A stretch of DNA of 64,000 nt from Methylibium rhizosphaerae. GTDB taxonomy: Bacteria; Pseudomonadota; Gammaproteobacteria; Burkholderiales; Burkholderiaceae_C. The notes below the pieces were generated by a model. That model was given only the letters and a program-made list of their open reading frames with translations, ran no database searches and was not told the origin of the DNA. Below are positions 18,600 to 27,201 of the stretch, in pieces (positions within the stretch are counted from its first letter, which is position 1; every line of letters begins with the position of its first letter). Where the stretch lies: contig NZ_SWAR01000002.1 of NCBI RefSeq assembly GCF_006386545.1, forward strand, positions 1-64,000. The letters are read 5' to 3'. The translations under genes and the position numbers were made by a program.

Positions 18600-20039
18600 A
18601 TGAACATGACCGCGCATCTCGAACACAACCACCGATCTGCATTGATGCCCCAGGAACAGCGGAACACGCGCGTGTTCCTCAATGCGCCGCAGTCCACCGG
18701 CAGCTTCATCTCGGCCTTCCTGGAACCCGCGCTCATCATCGCCAGCTTCATCGCGGCCAGCATCGCCGGCGGTGCCCCGGTCGACCGCTCTGGCATCGCG
18801 ATGTGCCTGCTGGTGTTCGCGCTGTCGTTCCCCGGCGTGAACCGCTTCAAGCAGAAACCGCTGAACGCCGCCATCGACGTGCTGCTGTCGTGGAGCACGC
18901 TGCTCACCATCCTCGCCCTGTGCGGCTATGCCACCGACAGCTTCAAGCTGTTCGACGAGCGGGTGCTCGTCGGCTGGGGCGTCGGCACGCCGCTGCTGCT
19001 GTACGCCGCGGCGATCGCCGGCGGCGCCTGGCTGCGCCGCGAAGCGCAGCAGCCCTCGGCGCGCCGTGCCGTCGCGGTGGTCGGAGGGGGCCCGCTCGGG
19101 GTGCGCGTGGCCGGTGCCCTGGCCAAGCAGCACGAGTTCGGCGTCGACTTCGCCGGCTACTTCGACGACCGCATCGACGACCGGCTCGCGCCCGAGGCGC
19201 GAAACAGGCGCCTGGGCTCGCTGAACGAGCTGCGCGACCACGTGCTGCGCCACGGCATCAAGGAGGTCTACATCACCTTGCCGCTCGGGTCGCAGCCGCG
19301 CATCGTGCAGCTGCTCGCCTCGCTGCAGGACACCACCGCGTCGCTGTACTTCGTGCCCGACGTCTTCGGCATCAGCATCGTGCAGGGCCGCCTGCAGGAA
19401 ATCGACGGCGTACCGGTGGTCGGGCTGCTCGAAACCCCCTTCACCGGCGCCAACCGGCTGATCAAGCGCCTGTCCGACATCGTGCTGGCCAGCATCATCC
19501 TGGTGCTGATCTCGCCCATCCTGGCAGCGGTGGCCATCGGCGTGAAGCTCAGCTCCCCGGGGCCGGTCATCTTCAAGCAGAAGCGCAACGGCCTCGACGG
19601 CGGCGAGATCACCGTCTACAAGTTCCGCTCGATGCGCACGCAGGACAACGGCCCGGTGATCCAGCAGGCCACCAAGGGCGACCCGCGCGTCACGCCGTTC
19701 GGCGCCTTCATCCGCAAGACCTCGCTCGACGAGCTGCCGCAGTTCATCAACGTGCTGCAAGGCCGCATGAGCATCGTGGGGCCGCGCCCCCACGCGGTGG
19801 CACACAACGAGCAGTACCGCCGCATGATCAAGGCCTACATGGTGCGCCACAAGGTCAAGCCCGGCATCACCGGCTGGGCCCAGATCAACGGCCATCGCGG
19901 CGAAACCGACACCGTCGACAAGATGCAGGCGCGCGTGGCCTTCGACCTGGAATACCTCTCGAACTGGTCGCTCGCGCTGGACCTGCAGATCATCGCGCGC
20001 ACGATCAAGCTCATGCTGTTCGACAGAAACGCCTACTGA
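18600..20039 (+). CDS. undecaprenyl-phosphate glucose phosphotransferase (WcaJ/EpsB-type)
   Basis: A 479-residue polyprenyl glycosylphosphotransferase that starts exopolysaccharide repeat-unit assembly by loading a sugar phosphate, usually glucose, onto undecaprenyl phosphate. The N-terminal third has four membrane spans and a Rossmann-like middle domain (VVGGGPLGVRVAG). The C-terminal catalytic domain, after a hydrophobic hairpin near 310-330, shows KRLSD, KFRSM, KTSLDELPQ and GPRPHAV. The start is uncertain: TTG at 18552 or ATG at 18600 or 18606. It opens the plus-strand block with the EpsL gene. Confidence 0.9.
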   Translation: MNMTAHLEHNHRSALMPQEQRNTRVFLNAPQSTGSFISAFLEPALIIASFIAASIAGGAPVDRSGIAMCLLVFALSFPGVNRFKQKPLNAAIDVLLSWSTLLTILALCGYATDSFKLFDERVLVGWGVGTPLLLYAAAIAGGAWLRREAQQPSARRAVAVVGGGPLGVRVAGALAKQHEFGVDFAGYFDDRIDDRLAPEARNRRLGSLNELRDHVLRHGIKEVYITLPLGSQPRIVQLLASLQDTTASLYFVPDVFGISIVQGRLQEIDGVPVVGLLETPFTGANRLIKRLSDIVLASIILVLISPILAAVAIGVKLSSPGPVIFKQKRNGLDGGEITVYKFRSMRTQDNGPVIQQATKGDPRVTPFGAFIRKTSLDELPQFINVLQGRMSIVGPRPHAVAHNEQYRRMIKAYMVRHKVKPGITGWAQINGHRGETDTVDKMQARVAFDLEYLSNWSLALDLQIIARTIKLMLFDRNAY

Positions 20040-20108
20040 CGCAGGTCGCTCGTGGAGGGGCGACGTTCCTTGTTTGACCACGCGGCCCGAAAGAGCCGCC
20101 ACAACATC

Positions 20109-21383
20109 ATGAAAAGCGCTCGTCTCCCGCTTCCGCGGCGCCATGTCGCCGTTGCCTCCTGCCTCGCCTTCGCTGCCATCGGCAGCAACGCGCAGGACGA
20201 ACCCAGCCCCTACTGGATCGGCGTGTCGCAGAGCTTCACGCACGACAGCAACGTGTTCCGCAGCGAGTCGGGCACGCCCAAGGCAGACGACTGGATCAGC
20301 AGTACCGGCCTGCTGGCGGGGCTCGACCAGCCGCTGGGCCGCGGCATGCTCAGCGTCGACCTGGCGGCCAACCACAACAAGTACAAGAACCTCGAGCAGC
20401 TCGACAACACCGACCACAACGCCAGCGTGAAGCTCGACTGGGCCAGCATCGAGCGCCTGTCGGGCGACGTCCGCGCCTACCACCGGCGCTCGCTGCAGCA
20501 GTACGAGCAGCAGGCCGGCAGTGGCGGGTCGTCGGCGCGATCGGCGGTCACGGTGCGCGGCGGTGCCGCGCAGCTGCGCCTGGGCGTGGTGACGCGCTGG
20601 ACCCTCGAAGGCGGCGGCGCTTACGACGAGAGCGAACACCAGGCGCCGTTCGACAACCGCAACCTGCGCCAGTCGTCGGTCAACGCAGGCCTGCGATTCC
20701 GCCCCAGCGACCTCTTCAGCTGGCGCCTGGGCGCGCGGCACAGCGAAGGCAAGTACCCGCGCTTCATCGACCCCGGCAGCCTGCTGGTGGTGGGCGACGA
20801 GTTCAAGCGCGACGACGTGGACCTCACCACCACCTGGGCGCCCACCGGCAACAGCACCCTCAGCGCCCGCGTGGCCTATACGCGGGAAGATCACTCGGCG
20901 CTGTCACAGCGCTCGGCCAAGTTCTGGAGCGGGCTGCTCAACTACGACTGGAAGCTCACCGGCAAGACTTCGATGCGCTTCGCGCTCTCGCACGACAGCA
21001 ACGCCGGCTCGGCCGACATCGACTACGGGCTGTACAGCGACCAGTCCAACGACACCCAGCGACGCACCACCGCACAGGCCTCGGTGCGCTGGGATGCGAC
21101 CTCGAAGATCATGGTGTATTCGAGCCTCTCGCACAGCCGCCGCAAGATCGACGACGCGTTCTTCCTCACCTTCGAAGGACAGCCGCCGTCTCCGCAGTTC
21201 GCCAGCGGCAAGGACCGCACGACCACGGCCACGCTGGGCGCGAAGTACCAGTTCAGCCGCGGCCTGGGCTTCGCCTGTTCGGTCTCGCACGAGAAGCGCT
21301 CGGTCAGCGGCGACACCTCCGGCGTGAGCTATCCCTACGACTTCACCACCGGCGGCTGCAACGTCCAGTTCGTGCTGCGATGA
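20109..21383 (+). CDS. epsL: EpsL-like outer membrane beta-barrel protein
   Basis: A 424-residue exported protein. A signal peptide (about 1-27) is followed by alternating amphipathic strands rich in aromatic and polar residues, ending in a short strand with terminal FVLR. This fits the EpsL family ('exopolysaccharide export, exosortase-associated'), large outer membrane barrels encoded with EpsE and XrtB. It may form or assist the secretion channel. The ATG at 20109 puts the signal peptide at the N-terminus; an in-frame start at 20052 adds a basic non-signal stretch. Confidence 0.8.
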   Translation: MKSARLPLPRRHVAVASCLAFAAIGSNAQDEPSPYWIGVSQSFTHDSNVFRSESGTPKADDWISSTGLLAGLDQPLGRGMLSVDLAANHNKYKNLEQLDNTDHNASVKLDWASIERLSGDVRAYHRRSLQQYEQQAGSGGSSARSAVTVRGGAAQLRLGVVTRWTLEGGGAYDESEHQAPFDNRNLRQSSVNAGLRFRPSDLFSWRLGARHSEGKYPRFIDPGSLLVVGDEFKRDDVDLTTTWAPTGNSTLSARVAYTREDHSALSQRSAKFWSGLLNYDWKLTGKTSMRFALSHDSNAGSADIDYGLYSDQSNDTQRRTTAQASVRWDATSKIMVYSSLSHSRRKIDDAFFLTFEGQPPSPQFASGKDRTTTATLGAKYQFSRGLGFACSVSHEKRSVSGDTSGVSYPYDFTTGGCNVQFVLR

Positions 21384-21485
21384 ACGACTGTTGCACGCGC
21401 GAATGCGGCAACTGTCTCCGATGAAACGGTGGGTAAGTGGTGCGGTTTTCATACAGCGTTCCAACACAGAATCTTCGCAGCTGAC

Positions 21486-21524
21486 CTGCAGGGCGTGGCC
21501 CTGTGCAGCATGCACGCATGTGCA
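21486..21524. promoter_or_regulatory. dyad sites, candidate activator binding region
   Basis: TGCAC-GCAT-GTGCA at 21511-21524 is a perfect inverted repeat. Directly upstream, 21486-21508 forms a longer imperfect dyad, CTGCAGGG with CCCTGTGCAG. The first is nearly identical to the dyad GGCAC-GCGAT-GTGCC in front of the epsD operon at 40390-40404, which suggests one shared regulator. Confidence 0.45.
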
Positions 21525-21660
21525 AGCGACACGACTTCCTCGTTGTTGTGCTCGACATGCCGGCGCCGATCGAGGTGTGCAAGAGCCCTAGTGGCGGTTG
21601 TTGCGCCAAGGCCAGGGGCCGGTATCCCCAGACAGCAACCAGGAAGAAGAAACGCCGTCT

Positions 21661-21676
21661 GGGCATGCAGCTTGCC
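21661..21676 (+). promoter_or_regulatory. sigma-54-type promoter of the PEP-CTERM gene
   Basis: GGGCATGCAGCTTGCC matches the TGGCACG-N4-TTGCW consensus: GG at 21662-21663 and GC at 21674-21675 are 10 bp apart, with GGCA and TTGC intact. A start site near 21687 would give a leader of about 64 nt. PEP-CTERM genes are known in other proteobacteria to depend on RpoN and the PrsK/PrsR two-component system, so the assignment is biologically sensible; it is not proven here. Confidence 0.6.
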
Positions 21677-21750
21677 GTTCAGACCGCCCCGTCATGTGGT
21701 TCGGCTTTGTCTCGTCCCCTCAATGTGTTTGCAACTTCGGGAGAAGTGAA

Positions 21751-22257
21751 ATGAAGCAGAAGTTAGTAGCGAAGAAGCTGCTGCTGGCCGCGGGCGCCTC
21801 GGTGGCGATGCTCGCGGGCACATCGGCCCAGGCGCTCGACGTTCCCTGCCCGGTGGGCATCGGACTCGACCAGTGCTACGTGGGTGCGGTGTCCGGCAAG
21901 AAGCGCAACTTCAGCGACTGGACCATCGGCGATCTGTCGGTGGAAACCTTGTCGAACGTGCTGGGCAACTTCTTCACCCTGGGTCTCGACCTGAAGGAAG
22001 TGAAGATCTTCGACGAAACCAACACGTACACCGACACCAAGGTTGCCGACGGCGTGAGCTTCGACAACGTCGCTGAAGGCCTGTACACGGTGCGCATCTC
22101 CGGCCTCATCACCGGCCCGAAGGTCTATGGCCACCACTACGGTGCCTACGCCGGCGGCTTCAACGTGACGCCGGTGCCGGAACCTGAAACGTATGCGCTG
22201 CTGCTGGCAGGCCTGCTGGCCGTCGGCTACGTGGCACGCCGCCGCTCTCAGGTGTAA
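21751..22257 (+). CDS. PEP-CTERM sorting-domain surface protein
   Basis: A 168-residue secreted protein. The signal peptide (about 1-28) ends in SAQA. The mature part has an NFSDW segment, a pair of cysteines near its start and LYTVRISG near the end, resembling the FxDxF-type PEP-CTERM family. The C-terminal sorting signal is VPEP at 142-145, a hydrophobic helix of about 17 residues and a terminal ARRR. Exosortase recognises this motif; the XrtB gene is 13 kb away in the same locus. It is the only PEP-CTERM protein I see in the window. Confidence 0.92.
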   Translation: MKQKLVAKKLLLAAGASVAMLAGTSAQALDVPCPVGIGLDQCYVGAVSGKKRNFSDWTIGDLSVETLSNVLGNFFTLGLDLKEVKIFDETNTYTDTKVADGVSFDNVAEGLYTVRISGLITGPKVYGHHYGAYAGGFNVTPVPEPETYALLLAGLLAVGYVARRRSQV

Positions 22258-22282
22258 GCGCCCCGACTCCTCCACAAGAGGA

Positions 22283-22325
22283 AAGGCCCCCCGGGTGTTC
22301 CCTCCCCGGCGGGCCTTCTTGCTTT
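22283..22325. terminator. intrinsic terminator between the two exopolysaccharide blocks
   Basis: The outer stem AAGGCCC (22283-22289) pairs with GGGCCTT (22311-22317), and inner CCCGGG/CCCCGG pairing extends it. It is followed by CTTGCTTTT on the plus strand. It lies between the PEP-CTERM stop codon and the convergent end of the long minus-strand operon, so it can serve the plus transcript and perhaps both. Confidence 0.75.
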
Positions 22326-22360
22326 TCGGGCCTCGCGTACGCGGGCCTGGCGTGCGCGCT

Positions 22361-23524
22361 TCAGGCCTTGCGGTCGGCCACCACGCCGCTGCCCGCCTCC
22401 TGCGGCAGGTGCTGGAGCAACAGCGTCTCGTAGGCGCCGAGGATCTGCGGCCAGGTGAGGCCGTCCTCGAAACGCCGCACGCTGGCTGCGCGCATGCGCT
22501 CGAGCGCCGACGGGTCGGCCAGCACTTCGGTCAGCACGCGATCGAACGAGCCGGCGTTGCCGAAGTAGCGCGCACCTTCGCCCGCCACCCAGCGATTGAA
22601 CCGGTTGTCATGCGCGATCACCGCGTTGCCGGCGCCCAGGGCCTCCACCAATGAAGGGTTGGTGCCGCCGACCTGGTGGCCGTGCACATAGGCCGCGCTG
22701 TGGAAGCGCAGGGCCTGCACCACCGGCTTGTCATAGATGGCGCCGAGGAACTTCACCTCGCTGCCGGCGGCTTCCTGCACCGCGCGGTGGTACGCGTTGT
22801 CGGCCGAGTAGTTGCCGAGCACCGCGAGCTGCAGGCCGCGCGGCCGCGCGGAAAAGCCCTGCACCACCTCGAGCAGCGAATTCTCCGGCTCCGGCCTTGC
22901 CACCAGCGTGAGGTAGCGGCCCGGCTCCAGCCCGCGCTCGCGCACCGGCAGCTCGGGCATGGACTCGATGCGGTCGGCCCCATAGGCGATGGTGGTGATC
23001 TTGTCGGCGCGCACCCGCGAGCTCAGGTGCACCTTGATCTGCGGGTGGTCGGCCACCAGGTGGTCGCCCAGCCAGCAGCCTGCCCAGTCGTTGAACCAGA
23101 ACCAGGTCTTGGCCACCGGACCCCACTTGGCGCGCGACCACTCGATGCCGTCCATGTTGATGATGTTGGGCACGCCGCGCAGCCGCAGCAGCGCGCAGAA
23201 GACCGCGGTGTTGTAGCCCAGCGTGAGGCACAGGTCCCGGTGGTGCGAAGCATGCAGCGTGGCCTTCCAGTCGAACTGCACCGTGCCCTTGGGCCCCGTC
23301 GCGCGCACCGGGATGCGCACCCGCTCCACCCCGCGCCAGCGGTCTTCGAACATCGGGCCGGCGCCGTCTTCCTGGCAGTACACCACCACCCGCCAGCCGC
23401 GTTCCACCAGGTGCAGCGAGAGGTGCTCGGCAAAGGTTTCGAAGCCGCCATGGGCGGCCGGCACGCCGCGCGTGCCGAGGATGCGCAAGGTCTTCGGTCG
23501 GTCTGTCATCTGAGTCCAGGTCAT
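22361..23524 (-). CDS. glycosyltransferase with DUF1972 N-terminus (rhamnosyltransferase-like)
   Basis: A 387-residue GT-B enzyme. The N-terminal DUF1972 signature is ILGTRGVPAAHGGFETF at about 14-30, and the C-terminal GT4 donor domain includes GGTNPSLVEALGAGNAV. Relatives transfer rhamnose or other sugars in cell-surface polysaccharides; donor and acceptor are inferred. The ATG at 23524 overlaps the preceding stop codon (ATGA), which decides the start over an internal ATG five codons later. It is the last gene of the minus-strand operon. Confidence 0.87.
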   Translation of the reverse strand: MTWTQMTDRPKTLRILGTRGVPAAHGGFETFAEHLSLHLVERGWRVVVYCQEDGAGPMFEDRWRGVERVRIPVRATGPKGTVQFDWKATLHASHHRDLCLTLGYNTAVFCALLRLRGVPNIINMDGIEWSRAKWGPVAKTWFWFNDWAGCWLGDHLVADHPQIKVHLSSRVRADKITTIAYGADRIESMPELPVRERGLEPGRYLTLVARPEPENSLLEVVQGFSARPRGLQLAVLGNYSADNAYHRAVQEAAGSEVKFLGAIYDKPVVQALRFHSAAYVHGHQVGGTNPSLVEALGAGNAVIAHDNRFNRWVAGEGARYFGNAGSFDRVLTEVLADPSALERMRAASVRRFEDGLTWPQILGAYETLLLQHLPQEAGSGVVADRKA

Positions 23525-24777
23525 GAAGGTTCGGCCAGCGCCACGCCCAGGGAGTCATACAGCTCCAGCGTGGCCCGCTGGTAGCGCGAACGGTTGAATT
23601 GTTCGGCCACGCGCGCTCGTGCTGCGCGGCCCATGCGGGCAAGGTCGGCATCGCCGGCGTGCTGCACCTGCGCCAGCCGCTGCGCGAGTTCGGCCTTCGA
23701 GCGGCTCTCGAAGACCCATCCGGTTTCGCCCTCGTCGATCAGTTCGGGAATGCCGCCGATGCGTGCGCCGATCACAGGCTTGCCGAGCGCCATGCTCTCT
23801 AGCACGCTCATCGGTGCGTTCTCGTACCACTCGGAAGGCAGCACCACCGCACGCGCGCCGCGCACCAGCTGGTGCAAGGGCTCGCCGCTGCGGTAGCCGA
23901 GGAACTCCACGTCGAGCCCCGGCAACGACGCCGACAGCGCCTTCAGCGCTGCCTCCTCCGGCCCCGTGCCCGCCACCTTGAGCGACACACCGGCCTCGTG
24001 CGCGGCCCGCAGCAGCGTGGCCACGCCCTTCTCGGGCGCCAGCCGGCCGAAGTAGAGGAAGTAGCGCCCCGGCTCGAAGCAAGGCTCGAAGGCGGCAGCA
24101 TCCACATAGTTCGGGATGTAGGCGAAGCGCTCGCGCGGCCAGCCCCATTCGACGAACTTCTCGAGGAAGAAGCGGCTGGGCACGACCACCTTGTCGAGGT
24201 GCTTGCGATAGGTGTCGAGCAGCCGATGCAGCCCGCTTTCGGCCGCCACGACCGCACTCACGCCCACCGAGCCGCGCATGCATCGGTGGCGCAGCACGTT
24301 CAGCACGGAACCGTCGCGGCAGCGCTCGCACGGCCCGTCGTCCTGGAGCATGCGGTAGGCCGGGCAGAGCAGCTTGAGGTCGTGCGCGGTCATCACGACG
24401 GGCACGCCGGCCTGCTGCAGCGTGGGCAGGATGGACGGCGAATGGTGGTGGTAGATGCAATGCACATGGGCGATGTCGACCGGGTGCTCCGCCAGCAGCG
24501 CGCGCAGCTTGCGCTGCGCCTCGAACGAATAGATGACCTTGGTGGCCATCACGAGCTTGCGCGCCGGGCTGTAGTCGTGTCCGAATTCCAGTTCGTCGAT
24601 GAAGTAACGCGACCAAGGCGTCTCGAAGTTCTTCGGGTGGTGCATCGCGAAGTAGGCGACGTTCCAGCCCAGCGATTCCATCAGCGCGGCATGTTCGAGG
24701 TACACCACGTCGGAGCCGCCTCGGCGGTAGTGGTAGGTGTTGACGTTGAGCAAGCGGGGGACGTTCAGGCGTTTCAT
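23521..24777 (-). CDS. GT4-family glycosyltransferase, paralogue of the next gene
   Basis: A 418-residue GT-B transferase. The N-terminus contains NTYHYRRGGSDVVYLEHAAL, the middle a cysteine cluster in CERCRDGS, and the donor-site motif is ENAPMSVLESMALGKPVIG. It acts in the cytoplasm on the lipid-linked repeat unit. It closely resembles the protein encoded at 24873-26120 over nearly its whole length, so one arose by duplication. The ATG at 24777 is 95 bp after that gene. Sugar specificity cannot be read from the sequence. Confidence 0.88.
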   Translation of the reverse strand: MKRLNVPRLLNVNTYHYRRGGSDVVYLEHAALMESLGWNVAYFAMHHPKNFETPWSRYFIDELEFGHDYSPARKLVMATKVIYSFEAQRKLRALLAEHPVDIAHVHCIYHHHSPSILPTLQQAGVPVVMTAHDLKLLCPAYRMLQDDGPCERCRDGSVLNVLRHRCMRGSVGVSAVVAAESGLHRLLDTYRKHLDKVVVPSRFFLEKFVEWGWPRERFAYIPNYVDAAAFEPCFEPGRYFLYFGRLAPEKGVATLLRAAHEAGVSLKVAGTGPEEAALKALSASLPGLDVEFLGYRSGEPLHQLVRGARAVVLPSEWYENAPMSVLESMALGKPVIGARIGGIPELIDEGETGWVFESRSKAELAQRLAQVQHAGDADLARMGRAARARVAEQFNRSRYQRATLELYDSLGVALAEPS

Positions 24778-24872
24778 CGCGACCCCGCCTGCCGGTCGCT
24801 ACCGTGGGCGGGCCTCCTGCACGGGCGGTGGGCGGGGCGGCCTGCCGGCCCGTTGTAGCGGCAGACGCGGCG

Positions 24873-26120
24873 TCACGACACCACCCGCACGCCCAGCGAG
24901 GCGTAGAGGTTGAGCATCGCGTCGACATAGCCCGCGCGGTGGAAGCGTTGTTCCACGTGCCGCCGCGCGGCACGGCCCATCTCGATGAGTTGCGCATCGG
25001 AGGCCGCCATCGCGTTCTGCAAGCACTGCGCCAGATCAGGTACCGAACCGCTCTTGAAGATCCATCCTGTTTCACCTTCAACAATCAGTTCCGGAATGCC
25101 ACCGATTCGCGCACCAATCACCGGCTTTCCGAGGGCCATGCTTTCCAGAACGCTCATGGGTGCGTTCTCGTACATCTCGGTCGGCAGCACGACCACCCGT
25201 GCACGGCGTACCGCTTCATGCAGCGCCTGGCCGCTCTGGTAGCCCAGGAACTGGGCCTTGCCCCCAAGCGATGCATTGAGTGCCTTGAAATCGGCCTCGT
25301 GTGCACCGGTCCCGAGCAGCTTGAGCGGCACGCGGGCCTCGTGCGCGGCACGCAGCAGGGTCGCCACGCCCTTCTCTTTGACGAGGCGTCCCAGGTAGAG
25401 GACGTGGTCGCCCGGCTCGTAGCGCGGCATGAAGCGCGGCGCGTCCACGTAGTTCGGGATGTAGACGAACCGGTCGCGCGGCCAGCCCCATTCGATGAAC
25501 TTGTCGCGCAGGAACTGGCTGGGCACGACCACCTTGTCGAGGTGGCGCTGGTAGCTGTCGAGCCAGCGATGCACGCCGGCCTCGACCGCGACGATCGCGC
25601 TGGCCGCGAGCGAATCGCGCACGCAGCGGTGCCTCACCACGTTGAGCAGCGAGCCGTCGCGGCAGCGCTCGCACACCCCGGTGCGGTTGAGCATCTTGGC
25701 CGACGGGCAGATCATCTTGGTGTCGTGCGCCGTCATGACGACGGGCACGCCCGCCTGCTTGAGCGTCGACAGGATGGACGGCGAGTGATGGTGGTAGATG
25801 CAGTGCAGGTGAGCGATGTCGACCGGGTGGTCGGCCAGCAGCGAACGCAGCTTGCGCTGGGCCTCGAACGAATAGACGGCCTTGGTCGCCTTCACCGCCT
25901 TCTGCAGCAGCGAGTACTCGTGCCCGAACTCGATCTCTTCGATGAAGTACTTCGACCAGGGCGTGTCGAGGTTCTTCGGGTGCTGCATCGAGAAGAAGGC
26001 GCTGCGGAAACCCAGTTCCTCCATCAGCGCCGCATGGTCGAGGTACACCACGTCGGAGCCGCCGCGACGGTAGTGGTAGGTGTTGATGCTCAGCAGCGTG
26101 GGCATGTCGGCTCGTTTCAT
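24873..26120 (-). CDS. GT4-family glycosyltransferase, tandem paralogue
   Basis: A 415-residue GT-B transferase with NTYHYRRGGSDVVYLDHAAL at the N-terminus, the same CERCRDGS cysteine cluster and the donor motif ENAPMSVLESMALGKPVIG. By eye about two thirds of the first 290 residues match the downstream copy. The start ATG at 26120 overlaps the pyruvyl transferase stop by 4 bp. Two similar transferases suggest two chemically related linkages in the repeat unit, or redundancy. Confidence 0.88.
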   Translation of the reverse strand: MKRADMPTLLSINTYHYRRGGSDVVYLDHAALMEELGFRSAFFSMQHPKNLDTPWSKYFIEEIEFGHEYSLLQKAVKATKAVYSFEAQRKLRSLLADHPVDIAHLHCIYHHHSPSILSTLKQAGVPVVMTAHDTKMICPSAKMLNRTGVCERCRDGSLLNVVRHRCVRDSLAASAIVAVEAGVHRWLDSYQRHLDKVVVPSQFLRDKFIEWGWPRDRFVYIPNYVDAPRFMPRYEPGDHVLYLGRLVKEKGVATLLRAAHEARVPLKLLGTGAHEADFKALNASLGGKAQFLGYQSGQALHEAVRRARVVVLPTEMYENAPMSVLESMALGKPVIGARIGGIPELIVEGETGWIFKSGSVPDLAQCLQNAMAASDAQLIEMGRAARRHVEQRFHRAGYVDAMLNLYASLGVRVVS

Positions 26121-27163
26121 GCGCCGGCCCCTCCGGTGGCGGCGGCGGCATGCACCGGCGTGCCGGCGGCTTCGTCGGCCGGGCCCTGCGGCACCGGCCC
26201 GGCACGGCGCGCGCCGGCATTGAGCTCGACCAGCGGGCTGGCGTGCGTCCAGGCGGCGATGTAGCGGCTGTTCTTGCCATAGCTGTTGTCGTCGACACGG
26301 TGCGGCATGGCCAGCAGGCACGACAGGATGTGCGCATGCAGGCGGTCGCTCTCGACCCGCTCGTAGCGGGAGAACAGCGCCACGGCACGCTGCATGATGC
26401 GGTCGGCCCGCTGTTGCCACCAGTGCGCGAACCAGTTGCCGAACAGCCCCTGGGCGCCGAGCCGGCGGCCGGCCTGGGTGACGACGCGCTCGATCTGCCG
26501 CAGCGTGAAGCGCCAGCCCGGGCCGATGAGGTCGTCCCAGTCGAAGCTGCCGCTGGCTGCGCCGCTGCCGCCGGCGGCGGCCTCGCCGTCGCGGCGGCGC
26601 AGGTGCAGCACGCCCTGCCCCTGCTGGGTGCGGCGCAGTGGCCAGAGCTGGTGGGCCATGTCGGGCATCAGGTACACATGTTCGGTGAGCTGCTGCGCCA
26701 CCAGGCGCGAATGCTCGTCACGCACGCAGATGTGCAGGTCGGGATGGCCGGCGCACACGGCCCTGCAACGCTCGAAAGCGGCCGGGTCCTCGAAGTGCAG
26801 GCTCTGCGGCATGACGACGATGCGGCAGTCCGGGCGCTTGGCGATGAGGTGCTCGCGAAACGCCTGGAACGGGCCGTAGATGTCGCCAAAGTTGCCGCCT
26901 CCGTGGAACACCAGCACGTCACCGCTGCGCGCCCAGCTGGCGTCGTAGTTGAAATACATCGCGCTGCGCGTCGGCGTGAGGCGGTGCGTCTCGAAGAACT
27001 TCAGCGTGCCGGCCATGATGAGCAGGTCGCCCACGTTGCCGTGCATGGGCACGTCGAGATAGTGAAGGGGGCGGCCGGACAGCAGCGGCAGCAGCGGCGC
27101 ATGGGCAGCCTTGAGCCGCTCCATCAGGCGGGCATGGGCCTGGGCAGGGGTGATGTTCGACAT
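26117..27163 (-). CDS. polysaccharide pyruvyl transferase family protein
   Basis: A 348-residue protein of the GumL/CsaB-like pyruvyl transferase family, which puts ketal-linked pyruvate on sugars and adds negative charge. Family-like segments are MHGNVGDLLIMAGT at about 49-62, VFHGGGNFGDIYG near 97-109 and VVMPQSLHF near 130. The C-terminal region carries DRLHAHILSCLLAMPH, the conserved His-containing end of the fold. The ATG at 27163 is the natural domain start; the frame stays open far upstream but is not conserved. Confidence 0.87.
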   Translation of the reverse strand: MSNITPAQAHARLMERLKAAHAPLLPLLSGRPLHYLDVPMHGNVGDLLIMAGTLKFFETHRLTPTRSAMYFNYDASWARSGDVLVFHGGGNFGDIYGPFQAFREHLIAKRPDCRIVVMPQSLHFEDPAAFERCRAVCAGHPDLHICVRDEHSRLVAQQLTEHVYLMPDMAHQLWPLRRTQQGQGVLHLRRRDGEAAAGGSGAASGSFDWDDLIGPGWRFTLRQIERVVTQAGRRLGAQGLFGNWFAHWWQQRADRIMQRAVALFSRYERVESDRLHAHILSCLLAMPHRVDDNSYGKNSRYIAAWTHASPLVELNAGARRAGPVPQGPADEAAGTPVHAAAATGGAGA

Positions 27164-27201
27164 GTCTTTCAGGTCGTTCGACTTCGGTGTATCGGCGAGG
27201 A

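Larger units (their letters stand above)
21384..21750. other. regulatory gap upstream of the PEP-CTERM gene
   Basis: This 367-bp region has no credible gene, although short open frames cross it. It holds two dyads (21486-21508 and 21511-21524) about 140-175 bp upstream of a sigma-54-like promoter at 21661-21676. That layout is expected for an enhancer-dependent promoter with an activator bound upstream. The final 64 bp form the leader of the PEP-CTERM gene, with GGGAGA as ribosome binding site. Confidence 0.6.
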
